Assembly (NCBI GenBank): GCA_030617565.1
Contig: JAUWVE010000013.1
Span: 1-15,703 of the forward strand
Direction of reading: 5' to 3'
Length of the DNA: 15,703 nucleotides
Source: Gammaproteobacteria bacterium
Lineage (GTDB): Bacteria > Pseudomonadota > Gammaproteobacteria > BMS3Bbin11
Shown here: positions 1-7,084 of the stretch, piece by piece
Position numbering within the stretch: the first letter of the stretch is position 1
How the letters are laid out: each line of letters begins with the position of its first letter
The notes under the pieces: generated by a model
Databases searched by the model: none
What the model saw: the letters and a program-made list of their open reading frames with translations, nothing else
Told to the model about the DNA's origin: nothing
Program-made: the position numbers and the translations under genes

Positions 1-690
1 GCTGTTTCCATAGATTATGCGGTGATGGAGAAAACTGATAAAGCCGTTATGGCGCCTCTGGACGTGGGCTGGAACGATGTAGGCTCCTGGTCAGCATTGC
101 ATCAGGAACTGGAACAGGATGAGCATGGCAATGCCAGTAAAGGCGATGTGCTGCTGCAGGATACACGCGACTGCCTGCTGTATGCCCATGATCGTTTGCT
201 TGTCACTTATGGCTTGCAAGATGTTGTCATTGTCGAGACCTCTGACGCAGTACTGGTCGCTGATCGTAGCCAAAGTCATGAGATAGGAGTGCTGGCAAAA
301 GAACTTCAGAACAATGGCCGTAGTGAGGCCAGTTTGCATCGCTGTGCATTTCGACCCTGGGGTAGCTATACTGTATTAGAAAAAAGTTCAGGTCATCAGG
401 TTAAACGACTGACACTGAAGCCGGGTGCAGTATTGTCATTACAGCGGCATAAATATCGGGCGGAGCACTGGGTGGTAGTAAAAGGGCAGGCAAGCATCGT
501 ACACGGAGAAGATGAAATGCTTCTCAATGAGAATGAATCCACCTACATTCCAGCGGGTATGATTCACCAACTGGCTAACCATACTGAAAATATACTGGAA
601 GTTATCGAGGTGCAAACCGGCTCCTATCTGGAAGAGGATGATATCGAACGTCTGGATGATCCTTATCATCGCAGTGGAACTTCAGGCTAA
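1..690 (+). CDS. manC: Mannose-1-phosphate guanylyltransferase / mannose-6-phosphate isomerase, C-terminal part (5' truncated)
   Basis: The frame is open from base 1, so the gene starts upstream of the window; about 229 residues of an expected ~470-480 are visible. The first part (SIDYAVMEKT, then PLDVGWNDVGSW) is the end of the nucleotidyltransferase domain, which makes GDP-mannose from mannose-1-phosphate and GTP. From RPWGSYTVLE onward comes the type II phosphomannose isomerase cupin (LSLQRHKYRAEHWVVVKG, NESTYIPAGMIHQLAN, EVIEVQTGSYLEEDDI). GDP-mannose feeds polysaccharide and O-antigen synthesis in the cytoplasm. Odd point: the family usually has HxH before RAEHW, but here it reads HKY (bases 448-456), so a likely metal-binding His of the isomerase cupin is Tyr. 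The later cupin His in MIHQL is kept. The identification is firm; whether the isomerase works is uncertain. The stop lies 14 bases before the next gene. Confidence 0.95.
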   Translation, partial: AVSIDYAVMEKTDKAVMAPLDVGWNDVGSWSALHQELEQDEHGNASKGDVLLQDTRDCLLYAHDRLLVTYGLQDVVIVETSDAVLVADRSQSHEIGVLAKELQNNGRSEASLHRCAFRPWGSYTVLEKSSGHQVKRLTLKPGAVLSLQRHKYRAEHWVVVKGQASIVHGEDEMLLNENESTYIPAGMIHQLANHTENILEVIEVQTGSYLEEDDIERLDDPYHRSGTSG

Positions 691-704
691 ACGACTTCAC
701 TGTT

Positions 705-1256
705 ATGTCTGATTTTTATCAAGAAATTCTTCAGGTCAGAGCTGGTGCAGAGCTGATCCATGATGAAGCAACTATGATGAACAGTTATCAGCAACTTGCT
801 GAGAATATTTCTGAAAATCTGGCAGACAGCAATCCATTGCTATTACCTGTCATGATGGGAGGATTATATCTCGCTGGGCAGCTCATCCCTCGTCTGGATT
901 TTCCTTTAGAACTAGACTATCTCCATGCAACTCGCTACCGCGATAAATTGCAGGGTAATGAATTAAACTGGCCGGTTCCTCCATCCACTAAAGTGGCAGA
1001 TAGAACGGTACTGATCATCGATGATATTCTTGATCAGGGAATAACGTTGGCCGGAATTATCGATAAGCTGCAAAAGGCCGGTGCGGCCGAGGTGCAGAGC
1101 GTCGTCCTGACAACCAAGAAATGCCCAAGGGTTCTGGATGTTGGTGTAACATACAGTGGCGTGGATGTGCCGGATATATATGTCTTCGGTTGTGGCATGG
1201 ACTACCGGGGTTACTGGCGAAATCTCCCCCAAATATACGCCGTAGCAGATTCCTGA
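705..1256 (+). CDS. hpt: Hypoxanthine-guanine phosphoribosyltransferase
   Basis: A cytoplasmic purine salvage enzyme converting hypoxanthine or guanine plus PRPP into IMP or GMP. The 183-residue product carries the type I PRPP-binding motif at residues 102-115 (VLIIDDILDQGITL, acidic pair D106-D107), the conserved YLHATRYR segment at 72-79, and the C-terminal block FGCGMDYRGYWRNLPQIYAV (161-180) that marks the gammaproteobacterial HPRT group annotated from Pseudomonas-like genomes. It lies 14 bases after manC and 60 bases before the thioinosine phosphorylase gene, all on the same strand, so co-transcription is likely. The next enzyme releases hypoxanthine, the substrate of this one, so the pair makes metabolic sense. 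No strong Shine-Dalgarno sequence precedes the ATG at 705. Confidence 0.93.
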   Translation: MSDFYQEILQVRAGAELIHDEATMMNSYQQLAENISENLADSNPLLLPVMMGGLYLAGQLIPRLDFPLELDYLHATRYRDKLQGNELNWPVPPSTKVADRTVLIIDDILDQGITLAGIIDKLQKAGAAEVQSVVLTTKKCPRVLDVGVTYSGVDVPDIYVFGCGMDYRGYWRNLPQIYAVADS

Positions 1257-1282
1257 TATGGATCAGACTGAATGCTATGGAA

Positions 1283-1293
1283 TAGAGGTGCCC
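1283..1293 (-). repeat. Solo GGGCACCTCTA box, like the tip of the 11781-11941 element
   Basis: The minus strand reads GGGCACCTCTA (plus strand TAGAGGTGCCC). The first nine bases equal the tip of the palindromic element upstream of ald, and all 11 are also found at 2841-2851. It lies 23 bases before the ATG at 1317, oriented with GAGGTGCCC pointing toward the gene. It is too far upstream to act as ribosome-binding site. It could be an element remnant or coincidence. Confidence 0.35.
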
Positions 1294-1305
1294 ACACGAG
1301 AAACC

Positions 1306-1310
1306 GGGAG
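1306..1310 (+). promoter_or_regulatory. Ribosome-binding site deciding the start of the thioinosine phosphorylase gene
   Basis: GGGAG lies six bases before the ATG at 1317. An in-frame ATG at 1272 would add 15 residues (MLWNRGAHT...) that have no place in the family and lacks such a site. The GGGAG and the fit of MLTAIIGGSG to the family N-terminus both choose 1317. Confidence 0.7.
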
Positions 1311-1316
1311 CAGAAA

Positions 1317-2054
1317 ATGCTGACAGCAATCATAGGCGGCAGTGGTCTTGCTAATCTTGATGGTTTGACTATCACTCACCGTGAAGTGACGCGAACGGAA
1401 TTTGGTGAAGCATCCGGTGCCCTGACCTTCGGTGCCATGGGCGGTAAGGATGTCGTATTTTTAAACCGGCATGGGCCGGGGCATACCATCCCACCGCATC
1501 GCGTGAACTACCGGGCTAACATATTTGCCCTGAAACAGGTTGGGGTAAAGCAAATTATTGCTATCAATGCAGTCGGTGGTATTGATAGCAATCTTGAGCC
1601 TGTTGGCCTGGTAATTCCTGATCAGATAATTGACTACACCTACGGCCGTAAGCAGACCTATTTTGGCAGTGAGAATGGCCCGGTCAAACACGTCGATTTC
1701 ACCCACCCCTATACAGAAAGACTACGAAAAATCATTATTGATACGGCCAACAGTAATAAGATCCCTGTTACACCTGGCGGTACCTATGCCGCCACCCAGG
1801 GCCCACGCTTTGAAACAGCTGCCGAAATTGATCGCATGGAACGGGATGGAGCAAGCATCGTCGGTATGACAGGCATGCCAGAAGCAGCGCTGGCCAGAGA
1901 ACTGGATCTGGACTATGCGGCGATAGCTGTGGTTTCCAATCCGGCGGCAGGTCGTTCGGGATCAGAAATCAGTGTCGAAGAGATTATGATTAAGTTGCAG
2001 CTGGGTATGGATAAAACCCGTGTCTTGCTTGAGCTGGTGATTCCCAGACTGTAG
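1317..2054 (+). CDS. S-methyl-5'-thioinosine phosphorylase (MTAP/PNP family)
   Basis: From the ATG at 1317 the product is 245 residues, the length I recall for the characterised P. aeruginosa enzyme. It is a cytoplasmic trimeric-type nucleoside phosphorylase that should cleave S-methyl-5'-thioinosine with phosphate into hypoxanthine and methylthioribose-1-phosphate, downstream of methylthioadenosine deamination. Motifs: GGSG at 7-10, RHGPGH at 51-56 (phosphate site), HRVNYRAN at 61-68, AINAVGGI at 82-89, TQGPRFET at 160-167, GMTGMPEAALARELDL at 183-198 and SNPAAGRS at 207-214. The last block has NPAAG where adenosine-specific MTAPs have an Asp-containing segment, which favours 6-oxopurine substrates. 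The adjacent HPRT gene could recycle the hypoxanthine. It could be annotated as a generic MTAP; the specificity call rests on motif memory, not assay. Confidence 0.9.
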   Translation: MLTAIIGGSGLANLDGLTITHREVTRTEFGEASGALTFGAMGGKDVVFLNRHGPGHTIPPHRVNYRANIFALKQVGVKQIIAINAVGGIDSNLEPVGLVIPDQIIDYTYGRKQTYFGSENGPVKHVDFTHPYTERLRKIIIDTANSNKIPVTPGGTYAATQGPRFETAAEIDRMERDGASIVGMTGMPEAALARELDLDYAAIAVVSNPAAGRSGSEISVEEIMIKLQLGMDKTRVLLELVIPRL

Positions 2055-2059
2055 ATCCG

Positions 2060-2138
2060 GGACTAAGGGCTAAGGACCAAACATTGACAGAAGGACAATT
2101 TTGGATTTCCTTTGTCTTTGGTCCTTAGTCACGGGTCT
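2060..2138. repeat. Heptanucleotide repeat (GGRCYAA) in inverted arrangement
   Basis: Three adjacent 7-bp units fill 2060-2080: GGACTAA, GGGCTAA, GGACCAA. On the opposite strand the same unit returns at 2118-2131 (GGACCAA, TGACTAA on the minus strand), followed by a poorer copy to 2138. The two short arrays face each other across 37 bases and occupy nearly the whole gap between two convergent genes. The 7-bp period is the same as in the arrays at 3474-3522 and 7084-7118, although the unit differs. Confidence 0.75.
2070..2128. terminator. Long hairpin between convergent genes, probable two-way terminator
   Basis: CTAAGGACCAAA (2070-2081) pairs perfectly with TTTGGTCCTTAG (2117-2128). Inside the loop GACAGAAGGA and TCCTTTGTC can continue the stem with one bulged base. 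The stop codons of the thioinosine phosphorylase (2054) and csiV (2141) flank it, so it could end transcription from both sides. There is no clear run of T right after the stem, so a classic intrinsic terminator is not proven. Confidence 0.5.
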
Positions 2139-2140
2139 TA

Positions 2141-2830
2141 TTACTCAACCGACATCTCCACCGGGGTCACCTTCAGAACCATCCCTATCTTCGGGTGATC
2201 GTAGTAATTCAGTTCACCACTCTTCATTCGCCGTTTTTCATAAATCCGGTAGCTCACCGGACCGCTAGCAGGATCTTCATCAAGAATGGAAGGGCGGTAA
2301 ACAGGTGTGTAGCGAATATCGGCTTCCAGTGTGTACTGTCCGGTAAGGTAAAAATTAATAAAGCCGTCAAGGACAGGTTGTGATGAGGCCAGGCGGTCGT
2401 CATTTAAGCCTGGTTTTATGTTTGTATTGCTGACCTTCAAGTCATCTGCAAGGTCTCTCCTGTTAGTGATGCGGGCAATCACGGTATTTGCAGGATTGAG
2501 AACAGTTTGCACCCAGTGCGTCGCAAGTATTATATTCCTGCGAGGGTTTTTTCTTATACGGCTTACGTAGGAAGAAAAATCACTTTCCTTTATTTCAACG
2601 GGTTCTTCTTTATACTCCTCCATGATTTGAGCTGGCAGCCTTGCCCTCGCCAGTTTTCTCGTATTCAGAGGCGGATTAGTGGTTGTCCATTTCTCATCTA
2701 CTCCGCGGTCCGGCATGCTGAATACCACGAGTTCGATGAGATAGCTGCGGGCGGCCTGGGCCGGGGTTGATAATGAAATGAAGGGGACTGCAATTAGCAG
2801 ACTCAACATTAAACGTGTATAAATTCTCAT
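2141..2830 (-). CDS. csiV: CsiV-family periplasmic protein (peptidoglycan-binding)
   Basis: The 229-residue product begins with a typical signal peptide (MRIYTRLML, hydrophobic core, then STPAQA) with likely cleavage after residue 26, so it should be periplasmic. The mature part begins ARSYLIELVVFS and ends with the family-typical run YRIYEKRRMKSGELNYYDHPKIGMVLKVTPVE, preceded by GQYTLEADIRYTPVYRP. CsiV was described in Vibrio cholerae as a peptidoglycan-binding protein needed for growth with non-canonical D-amino acids, where it supports PBP1A with its activator LpoA. In Pseudomonas-type genomes it follows mfd; here mfd is also upstream on the same strand, but def lies between them on the other strand. 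The ATG at 2830 has only a distant GAGGT (14 bases) as possible ribosome-binding site. Family recognised from memory of the C-terminal motif. Confidence 0.8.
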   Translation of the reverse strand: MRIYTRLMLSLLIAVPFISLSTPAQAARSYLIELVVFSMPDRGVDEKWTTTNPPLNTRKLARARLPAQIMEEYKEEPVEIKESDFSSYVSRIRKNPRRNIILATHWVQTVLNPANTVIARITNRRDLADDLKVSNTNIKPGLNDDRLASSQPVLDGFINFYLTGQYTLEADIRYTPVYRPSILDEDPASGPVSYRIYEKRRMKSGELNYYDHPKIGMVLKVTPVEMSVE

Positions 2831-2837
2831 TATTTCT

Positions 2838-2851
2838 TTAGGGCACCTCTA
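2838..2851 (+). repeat. Solo TTAGGGCACCTCTA box upstream of csiV
   Basis: Bases 2838-2849 (TTAGGGCACCTC) are identical to 11779-11790 at the left tip of the palindromic element before ald. On the minus strand this reads AGAGGTGCCC and lies just upstream of csiV, in the same orientation to its gene as the copies at 1283-1293 and 11928-11941. No partner end is visible nearby, so it is a single end or a chance match. Confidence 0.4.
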
Positions 2852-2936
2852 GCATTGCCTGGTCAGTGTAATGTGCGAATGATAACGGGTATTATATCCG
2901 GTCTAAAGCTTTCAACAGATTATATAGGCAAAAAAC

Positions 2937-3458
2937 ATGGCAGTACGTGAAATTTTACAAATGGGTAATTCTCTGTTGTATCAGCGATCAGAGGAAATCA
3001 CAGATTTTGCTGTTGGCGAGTTGCAAGTTTTGATTAAAGATATGTTTGACACCATGGCTGACAGTGATGGCGCGGGTCTTGCCGCACCACAAATCGGGGT
3101 ACTACAACGACTGGTTATTTTCTCGGTGGAAGCCAACCCGCGCTATCCAGATGCAGAAACCGTTCCGCGCACAATACTGATAAACCCTGAAATTGAAGTG
3201 TTAGACGATGAAATAGAGGCCGGCTGGGAAGGATGTTTGAGTATTCCGGGTATGCGCGGCGTGGTGAGCCGTCCCTCACGTATTCGCTACAGCGGGTATA
3301 ATGAAAAGGGTGAAAAATTCAGCCGGGAGGTCAGTGGTTTTCATGCCAGAGTCGTACAGCATGAGTGCGATCATCTTGACGGCGTGTTGTATCCAATGCG
3401 TATTCGGGACATACGTGAGTTTGGTTATGAAACGGCTTTGTTTCCGGATGAAGACTGA
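2937..3458 (+). CDS. def: Peptide deformylase (additional copy, not next to fmt)
   Basis: Removes the N-formyl group from the first Met of nascent proteins; cytoplasmic metalloenzyme. All three family motifs are present in the 173-residue product: GAGLAAPQ at 45-52, EGCLS at 99-102 region with metal ligand C100, and HECDH at 142-146 (H142, H146 metal ligands, E143 catalytic). Length fits type I deformylases. The usual def copy sits beside fmt; here no fmt is near, and the neighbours are csiV (divergent) and mfd (convergent), so this is probably a second paralogue such as many gammaproteobacteria carry. AGG at 2926-2928 lies eight bases before the ATG. No substitution in the catalytic residues suggests that it is active. 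Confidence 0.95.
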   Translation: MAVREILQMGNSLLYQRSEEITDFAVGELQVLIKDMFDTMADSDGAGLAAPQIGVLQRLVIFSVEANPRYPDAETVPRTILINPEIEVLDDEIEAGWEGCLSIPGMRGVVSRPSRIRYSGYNEKGEKFSREVSGFHARVVQHECDHLDGVLYPMRIRDIREFGYETALFPDED

Positions 3459-3473
3459 TGAAAGCCTTTCGTT

Positions 3474-3522
3474 TTAAGTATTACGTATTATGATTTACGT
3501 AACACGTAACACGTAACACGTA
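3474..3522 (+). repeat. Heptanucleotide tandem array (WYACGTA), seven units
   Basis: Seven units in perfect 7-bp register fill most of the 68-bp gap between def and mfd. Copies 5-7 (3502-3522) are ACACGTA; copies 2 and 4 are TTACGTA; copy 1 is TTAAGTA; copy 3 (TTATGAT) is the most degraded. The identical copies lie at the right end and the degraded ones at the left. The outer ATTACGT and ACGTAAT can pair, and each ACGT is itself palindromic, so the array could also fold between these convergent genes. Confidence 0.8.
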
Positions 3523-3526
3523 ATCC

Positions 3527-6500
3527 TCAGTCTTTTGTTTGTCCTTGTCCCAGTTCATTCATCAGCTCTCTCACTGCCTGTATGCGCTGCTCTTCAGCCG
3601 GTAACTCCATCATCAAATGCAATATCTGAGGCCCTTCCATGCGATAGCGTCCCTTTGCAGATTGCAGTAACTGTATAAGCGCCATAGGATCGATGTTTGG
3701 TTTTTCAGCAAACTTTATTCGACCACCTGATTCGCCTACGCGTATTTCTGTAATTCCCATTGCCATGGCCTGCAGTCTAAGTTCAGTGAGATTGATCAGA
3801 GCCCTGGCTTCTTCGGGCAGCAGTCCGAAGCGGTCGATCATTTCTATCTGCAGTTCATAGAGTTCTTCACTATTTTTCGCATTGGCGATACGTTTGTACA
3901 TGATTAAGCGGGTGTGCACATCCGGCAGATAATCTTCAGGCAGGCGGGCGGGGATCTGTAGATCTATCTCAATGGCCGATGAGGAGTCGTTTTCTATATC
4001 TTCTGCCGATAGATCTTTGCCGGCTTTCAATGAGCGGATGGCACGATTCAGCAGATCTGTGTACATATTAAAGCCAACTTCGTCGATGACACCGCTCTGC
4101 GATTCACCCAGTAATTCACCGGTGCCGCGTATTTCCATATCGTGCATGGCGAGGGCAAAGCCCGCGCCGAGATCATCCAGCTGTTCCAGTGCGTCTAACC
4201 GGCGTGCGGCATCGGCAGTGATCATTTTCTTTGACTGTAGCATGACATAGCAGTAGGCCTGATGATGTGATCGTCCTACGCGACCTCTCAACTGGTGCAG
4301 TTGCGACAGGCCGAAGTGATCACCACGGTTGATGAAAATAGTGTTGGCGGAGGGGATGTCGATGCCGCTTTCGATGATGGTGCTGCAGAGTAATACATTG
4401 AACCGCTGGTGGTAGAAGTCCTGCATGATGTGTTCCAGTTCGCGTTCGGCCATTTGGCCGTGAGCCATGCGGATATGGGCTTCCGGGATGATTTCCTCCA
4501 GTTTAGCCTGCATGGCAGGCATGGTCCGGACCTCATTGTGGAGGAAATATATTTGCCCGCCGCGACGGATTTCGCGTAGAAAACCCTCGCGGATCTGCCC
4601 TTCGCTCCATTCCGCTACAAAGGTGCGGATGGTCAGTCGCTGTTGTGGTGGTGTGGCAATAATGGAGATTTCACGCAGTCCGGACAATGACAGGTTCAGC
4701 GTCCGGGGTATGGGGGTTGCGGTTAATGTCAGGATGTCGACCTGACTGCGCTTTTTCTTCAGTATTTCCTTGTGGCGGACACCGAAGCGCTGTTCTTCAT
4801 CAAGAATCATCAGACCCAGTCTTTTAAAAGCTATATCTTTCTGCAATAGACGGTGGGTACCAATGACGATGTCCACTGAACCGTTTTTCATTCCCTCGAT
4901 TACGGCGTCAGATTCTTTTTTTGTTCTGAAACGGGACAGCAGTTCCACCCTGACTGGCAGGTCGGCAAAGCGGTCGCGGAAATTTTCATAATGCTGTTGT
5001 GCCAACAAGGTGGTTGGTACTATCAACGCGACCTGGTGCTCACCGTGGACGGCGAAAAAGGACGCGCGCAGTGCCACTTCTGTCTTGCCGAAACCGACAT
5101 CGCCACAGACCAGCCGGTCCATCGGCTTGCTGGACGTCATGTCCTGAATTACATCATCAATGGCCTTGTCCTGATCGGGTGTTTCCTCAAACGGAAAAGC
5201 GGCGGCGAAGTGATCATAGTGGAAATCCGCAGGAGGAAAGGCATGGCCTTCGCGTGCATCACGTAATGCCTGCACGGCAAGTAGTTCTACTGCGGCATCA
5301 TAGGCTTTCTTCTGTGCCTTGCGGCGGGTTTTTTCCCATTCCTTGCCGCCGAGCTTGTGCAAGGGCGCTGAATCAGGACTGGCGGCAGTGAAACGTGACA
5401 CCAGGTGTAATGACATCACCGGTACATAGAGCTTGTCGCCGTCACGGTATTCCAGCGTCAGGAATTCATTTTTCGAATTATTGATGTCCAGTGTCTGCAG
5501 GCCGATATAGCGGCCCACGCCCTGTGTTTCATGGATCACCGGGTCACCGATATTCAGGTCAGCCAGTGAGCGGATGACAGACTCCGGGTCACGCGCCGGT
5601 TTACTGCGGCGGCGACGCTGAAATACCTTGTCACCGTAGAGCTGGATTTCTGACAGAATGATTAGTCCGGGCTGTTCAAGTGACAGGCCCCGGTCCAGTC
5701 GCGCGGCACATAGAGCAAGTGTTTCATCACCGTGGAGAAATGCCTGTGCATCCTCGACTATGGCAGGGAAAACACCCTGTTCATTGAGTATGTTTTTTAG
5801 ATTTTCGCGCCGTCCCGTGGTTTCACATGCCAGCATCACGCGTTTGCCGGTTGCTGCAAGAAAATCAAGCAGGCGCTGATAGGGCTGTTCGGCATGAATA
5901 TCAACGTTGAATGTATCCGGTCGGCGGGTGGCAAAGCGCTGGCAGGCCTTCTCACCGTGTTCCGGTGCTGGTCCATATTCTATCAATGGCCAGTGCATAA
6001 GCTGCTTTCTCAGCCCGTCATATTGCTGATAAAGGGCTTCCGGCGGCAATGCGGGCCGTTCCGGGTCGATGCCAACGGACTGGAACCGTTCGACGACTTC
6101 AGTACTGAAAGTGTTTGCTGCCTGCTCACATTCATTATCCATAATGAGCAGGCTGTTATCAGGCAGATAGTCGAGAAAGCTGCAGGTCTCATCGAAGAAC
6201 AGGGGCATGTAAAACTCAGTGCCGGGCGGGATATTGCCCTTACTGACTTCACTGTAGATCAGTGACTGCTGCGGGTCGCCGGAAAACTTCTCCCTGTAGG
6301 ACTGGCGAAAGCGATTGATTCCTTCTTCAGTCATCGGGAATTCCCTTGCCGGAAGCAATTCAATCTGATTTACCGTCTCTGCTGAACGCTGGGATTCTGT
6401 GTCAAACAGGCGGATGCTATCGACTTCATCGCCGAACAGGTCTATGCGGTAGGGTTGTGCGCTGCCCATGGGGAACAGGTCGATAATACCTCCGCGTACG

Positions 6501-7018
6501 GCATATTCGCCATGTTCATAGACCTGGCTGACATGGCGGTAGGCGCCAGTTTCCAGTTGAAGCCTGAATTTGTCGACATCAAGACTGTCGCCACAGGCTA
6601 GGGAAAAACTATGCGCGGCGATATAGGCCTGTGGTGGTGTGCGCTGCATTAAGTTGGATATCGACAGTATGATGATGCCCTGTTTCAGAACAGGCAGACT
6701 GGCGAGCGTACGCAGGCGCTGTGAAATGATGTCCTGATGCGGAGAGAAACGGTCATATACCAGGCATTCCCAATCTGGGTAACTCAATAGCGGAATACTA
6801 TTGTGCTGCCCCATGTAGAAGCGAATTTCCTCTTCCAGCGACTGTGCGTGGCGGTTGTCGGGTGTGACAACAATTATTGGTCCACTTTTCTGGCGTGCAG
6901 CAGATACGATTGCCAGCCCGAAACTGCTACCATAGAGCTCAGACCAGACCAGTGTCTGACCGGGTTTGACCGGCAGTTGAGGATTGAATATATCTGCCGT
7001 GACTGAATGATTTCTCAT
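3527..7018 (-). CDS. mfd: Transcription-repair coupling factor Mfd
   Basis: Mfd is an ATP-driven DNA translocase that removes RNA polymerase stalled at lesions and recruits UvrA for nucleotide excision repair. The product is 1163 residues (E. coli 1148). Order seen: UvrB-like N-terminal module (GGIIDLFPMGSAQPYRIDLF), RNA polymerase-interaction domain around residues 500-560 (YRDGDKLYVPVMSLHLVSRF), helicase lobe 1 with Walker A GDVGFGKT (K645) and DEEQRFG at 740-746, lobe 2 with STIIESGIDIPSANT and QLRGRVGR, and the C-terminal TRCF domain (ARLPEDYLPDVHTRLIMYKR). It is intact. A possible promoter lies at 7057-7084. The stop faces the heptad array and def; csiV follows on the same strand beyond def. 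Confidence 0.97.
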   Translation of the reverse strand: MRNHSVTADIFNPQLPVKPGQTLVWSELYGSSFGLAIVSAARQKSGPIIVVTPDNRHAQSLEEEIRFYMGQHNSIPLLSYPDWECLVYDRFSPHQDIISQRLRTLASLPVLKQGIIILSISNLMQRTPPQAYIAAHSFSLACGDSLDVDKFRLQLETGAYRHVSQVYEHGEYAVRGGIIDLFPMGSAQPYRIDLFGDEVDSIRLFDTESQRSAETVNQIELLPAREFPMTEEGINRFRQSYREKFSGDPQQSLIYSEVSKGNIPPGTEFYMPLFFDETCSFLDYLPDNSLLIMDNECEQAANTFSTEVVERFQSVGIDPERPALPPEALYQQYDGLRKQLMHWPLIEYGPAPEHGEKACQRFATRRPDTFNVDIHAEQPYQRLLDFLAATGKRVMLACETTGRRENLKNILNEQGVFPAIVEDAQAFLHGDETLALCAARLDRGLSLEQPGLIILSEIQLYGDKVFQRRRRSKPARDPESVIRSLADLNIGDPVIHETQGVGRYIGLQTLDINNSKNEFLTLEYRDGDKLYVPVMSLHLVSRFTAASPDSAPLHKLGGKEWEKTRRKAQKKAYDAAVELLAVQALRDAREGHAFPPADFHYDHFAAAFPFEETPDQDKAIDDVIQDMTSSKPMDRLVCGDVGFGKTEVALRASFFAVHGEHQVALIVPTTLLAQQHYENFRDRFADLPVRVELLSRFRTKKESDAVIEGMKNGSVDIVIGTHRLLQKDIAFKRLGLMILDEEQRFGVRHKEILKKKRSQVDILTLTATPIPRTLNLSLSGLREISIIATPPQQRLTIRTFVAEWSEGQIREGFLREIRRGGQIYFLHNEVRTMPAMQAKLEEIIPEAHIRMAHGQMAERELEHIMQDFYHQRFNVLLCSTIIESGIDIPSANTIFINRGDHFGLSQLHQLRGRVGRSHHQAYCYVMLQSKKMITADAARRLDALEQLDDLGAGFALAMHDMEIRGTGELLGESQSGVIDEVGFNMYTDLLNRAIRSLKAGKDLSAEDIENDSSSAIEIDLQIPARLPEDYLPDVHTRLIMYKRIANAKNSEELYELQIEMIDRFGLLPEEARALINLTELRLQAMAMGITEIRVGESGGRIKFAEKPNIDPMALIQLLQSAKGRYRMEGPQILHLMMELPAEEQRIQAVRELMNELGQGQTKD

Positions 7019-7056
7019 GAATTGTTTGATTCGTATGCCGATCTTTACGATGCGGG

Positions 7057-7084
7057 ATTCTACCGCTTACAGGATAGTGATCAA
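7057..7084 (-). promoter_or_regulatory. mfd: Possible sigma70-type promoter for mfd
   Basis: On the minus strand TTGATC (7084-7079) and TAGAAT (7062-7057) are separated by 16 bases. TAGAAT matches the -10 consensus at five of six positions and TTGATC the -35 at four of six. It would give a leader of about 30 bases before the mfd ATG. The -35 box touches the first unit of the heptad array. Match quality is moderate. Confidence 0.35.

Noticed and set aside
1272..1316. Upstream ATG for the thioinosine phosphorylase
   Set aside because: Adds 15 residues without family support; the ATG at 1317 has GGGAG at six bases and gives the known N-terminus.
3474..3522. Short CRISPR-like array
   Set aside because: Units are 7 bp with no spacers and no cas genes nearby.
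4999..5391. 130-codon open frame opposite mfd
   Set aside because: It lies entirely antisense to the conserved helicase region of mfd; composition is that of a shadow frame.
5894..6265. 123-codon open frame opposite mfd
   Set aside because: Antisense to the N-terminal part of mfd, no recognisable motif and no ribosome-binding site.
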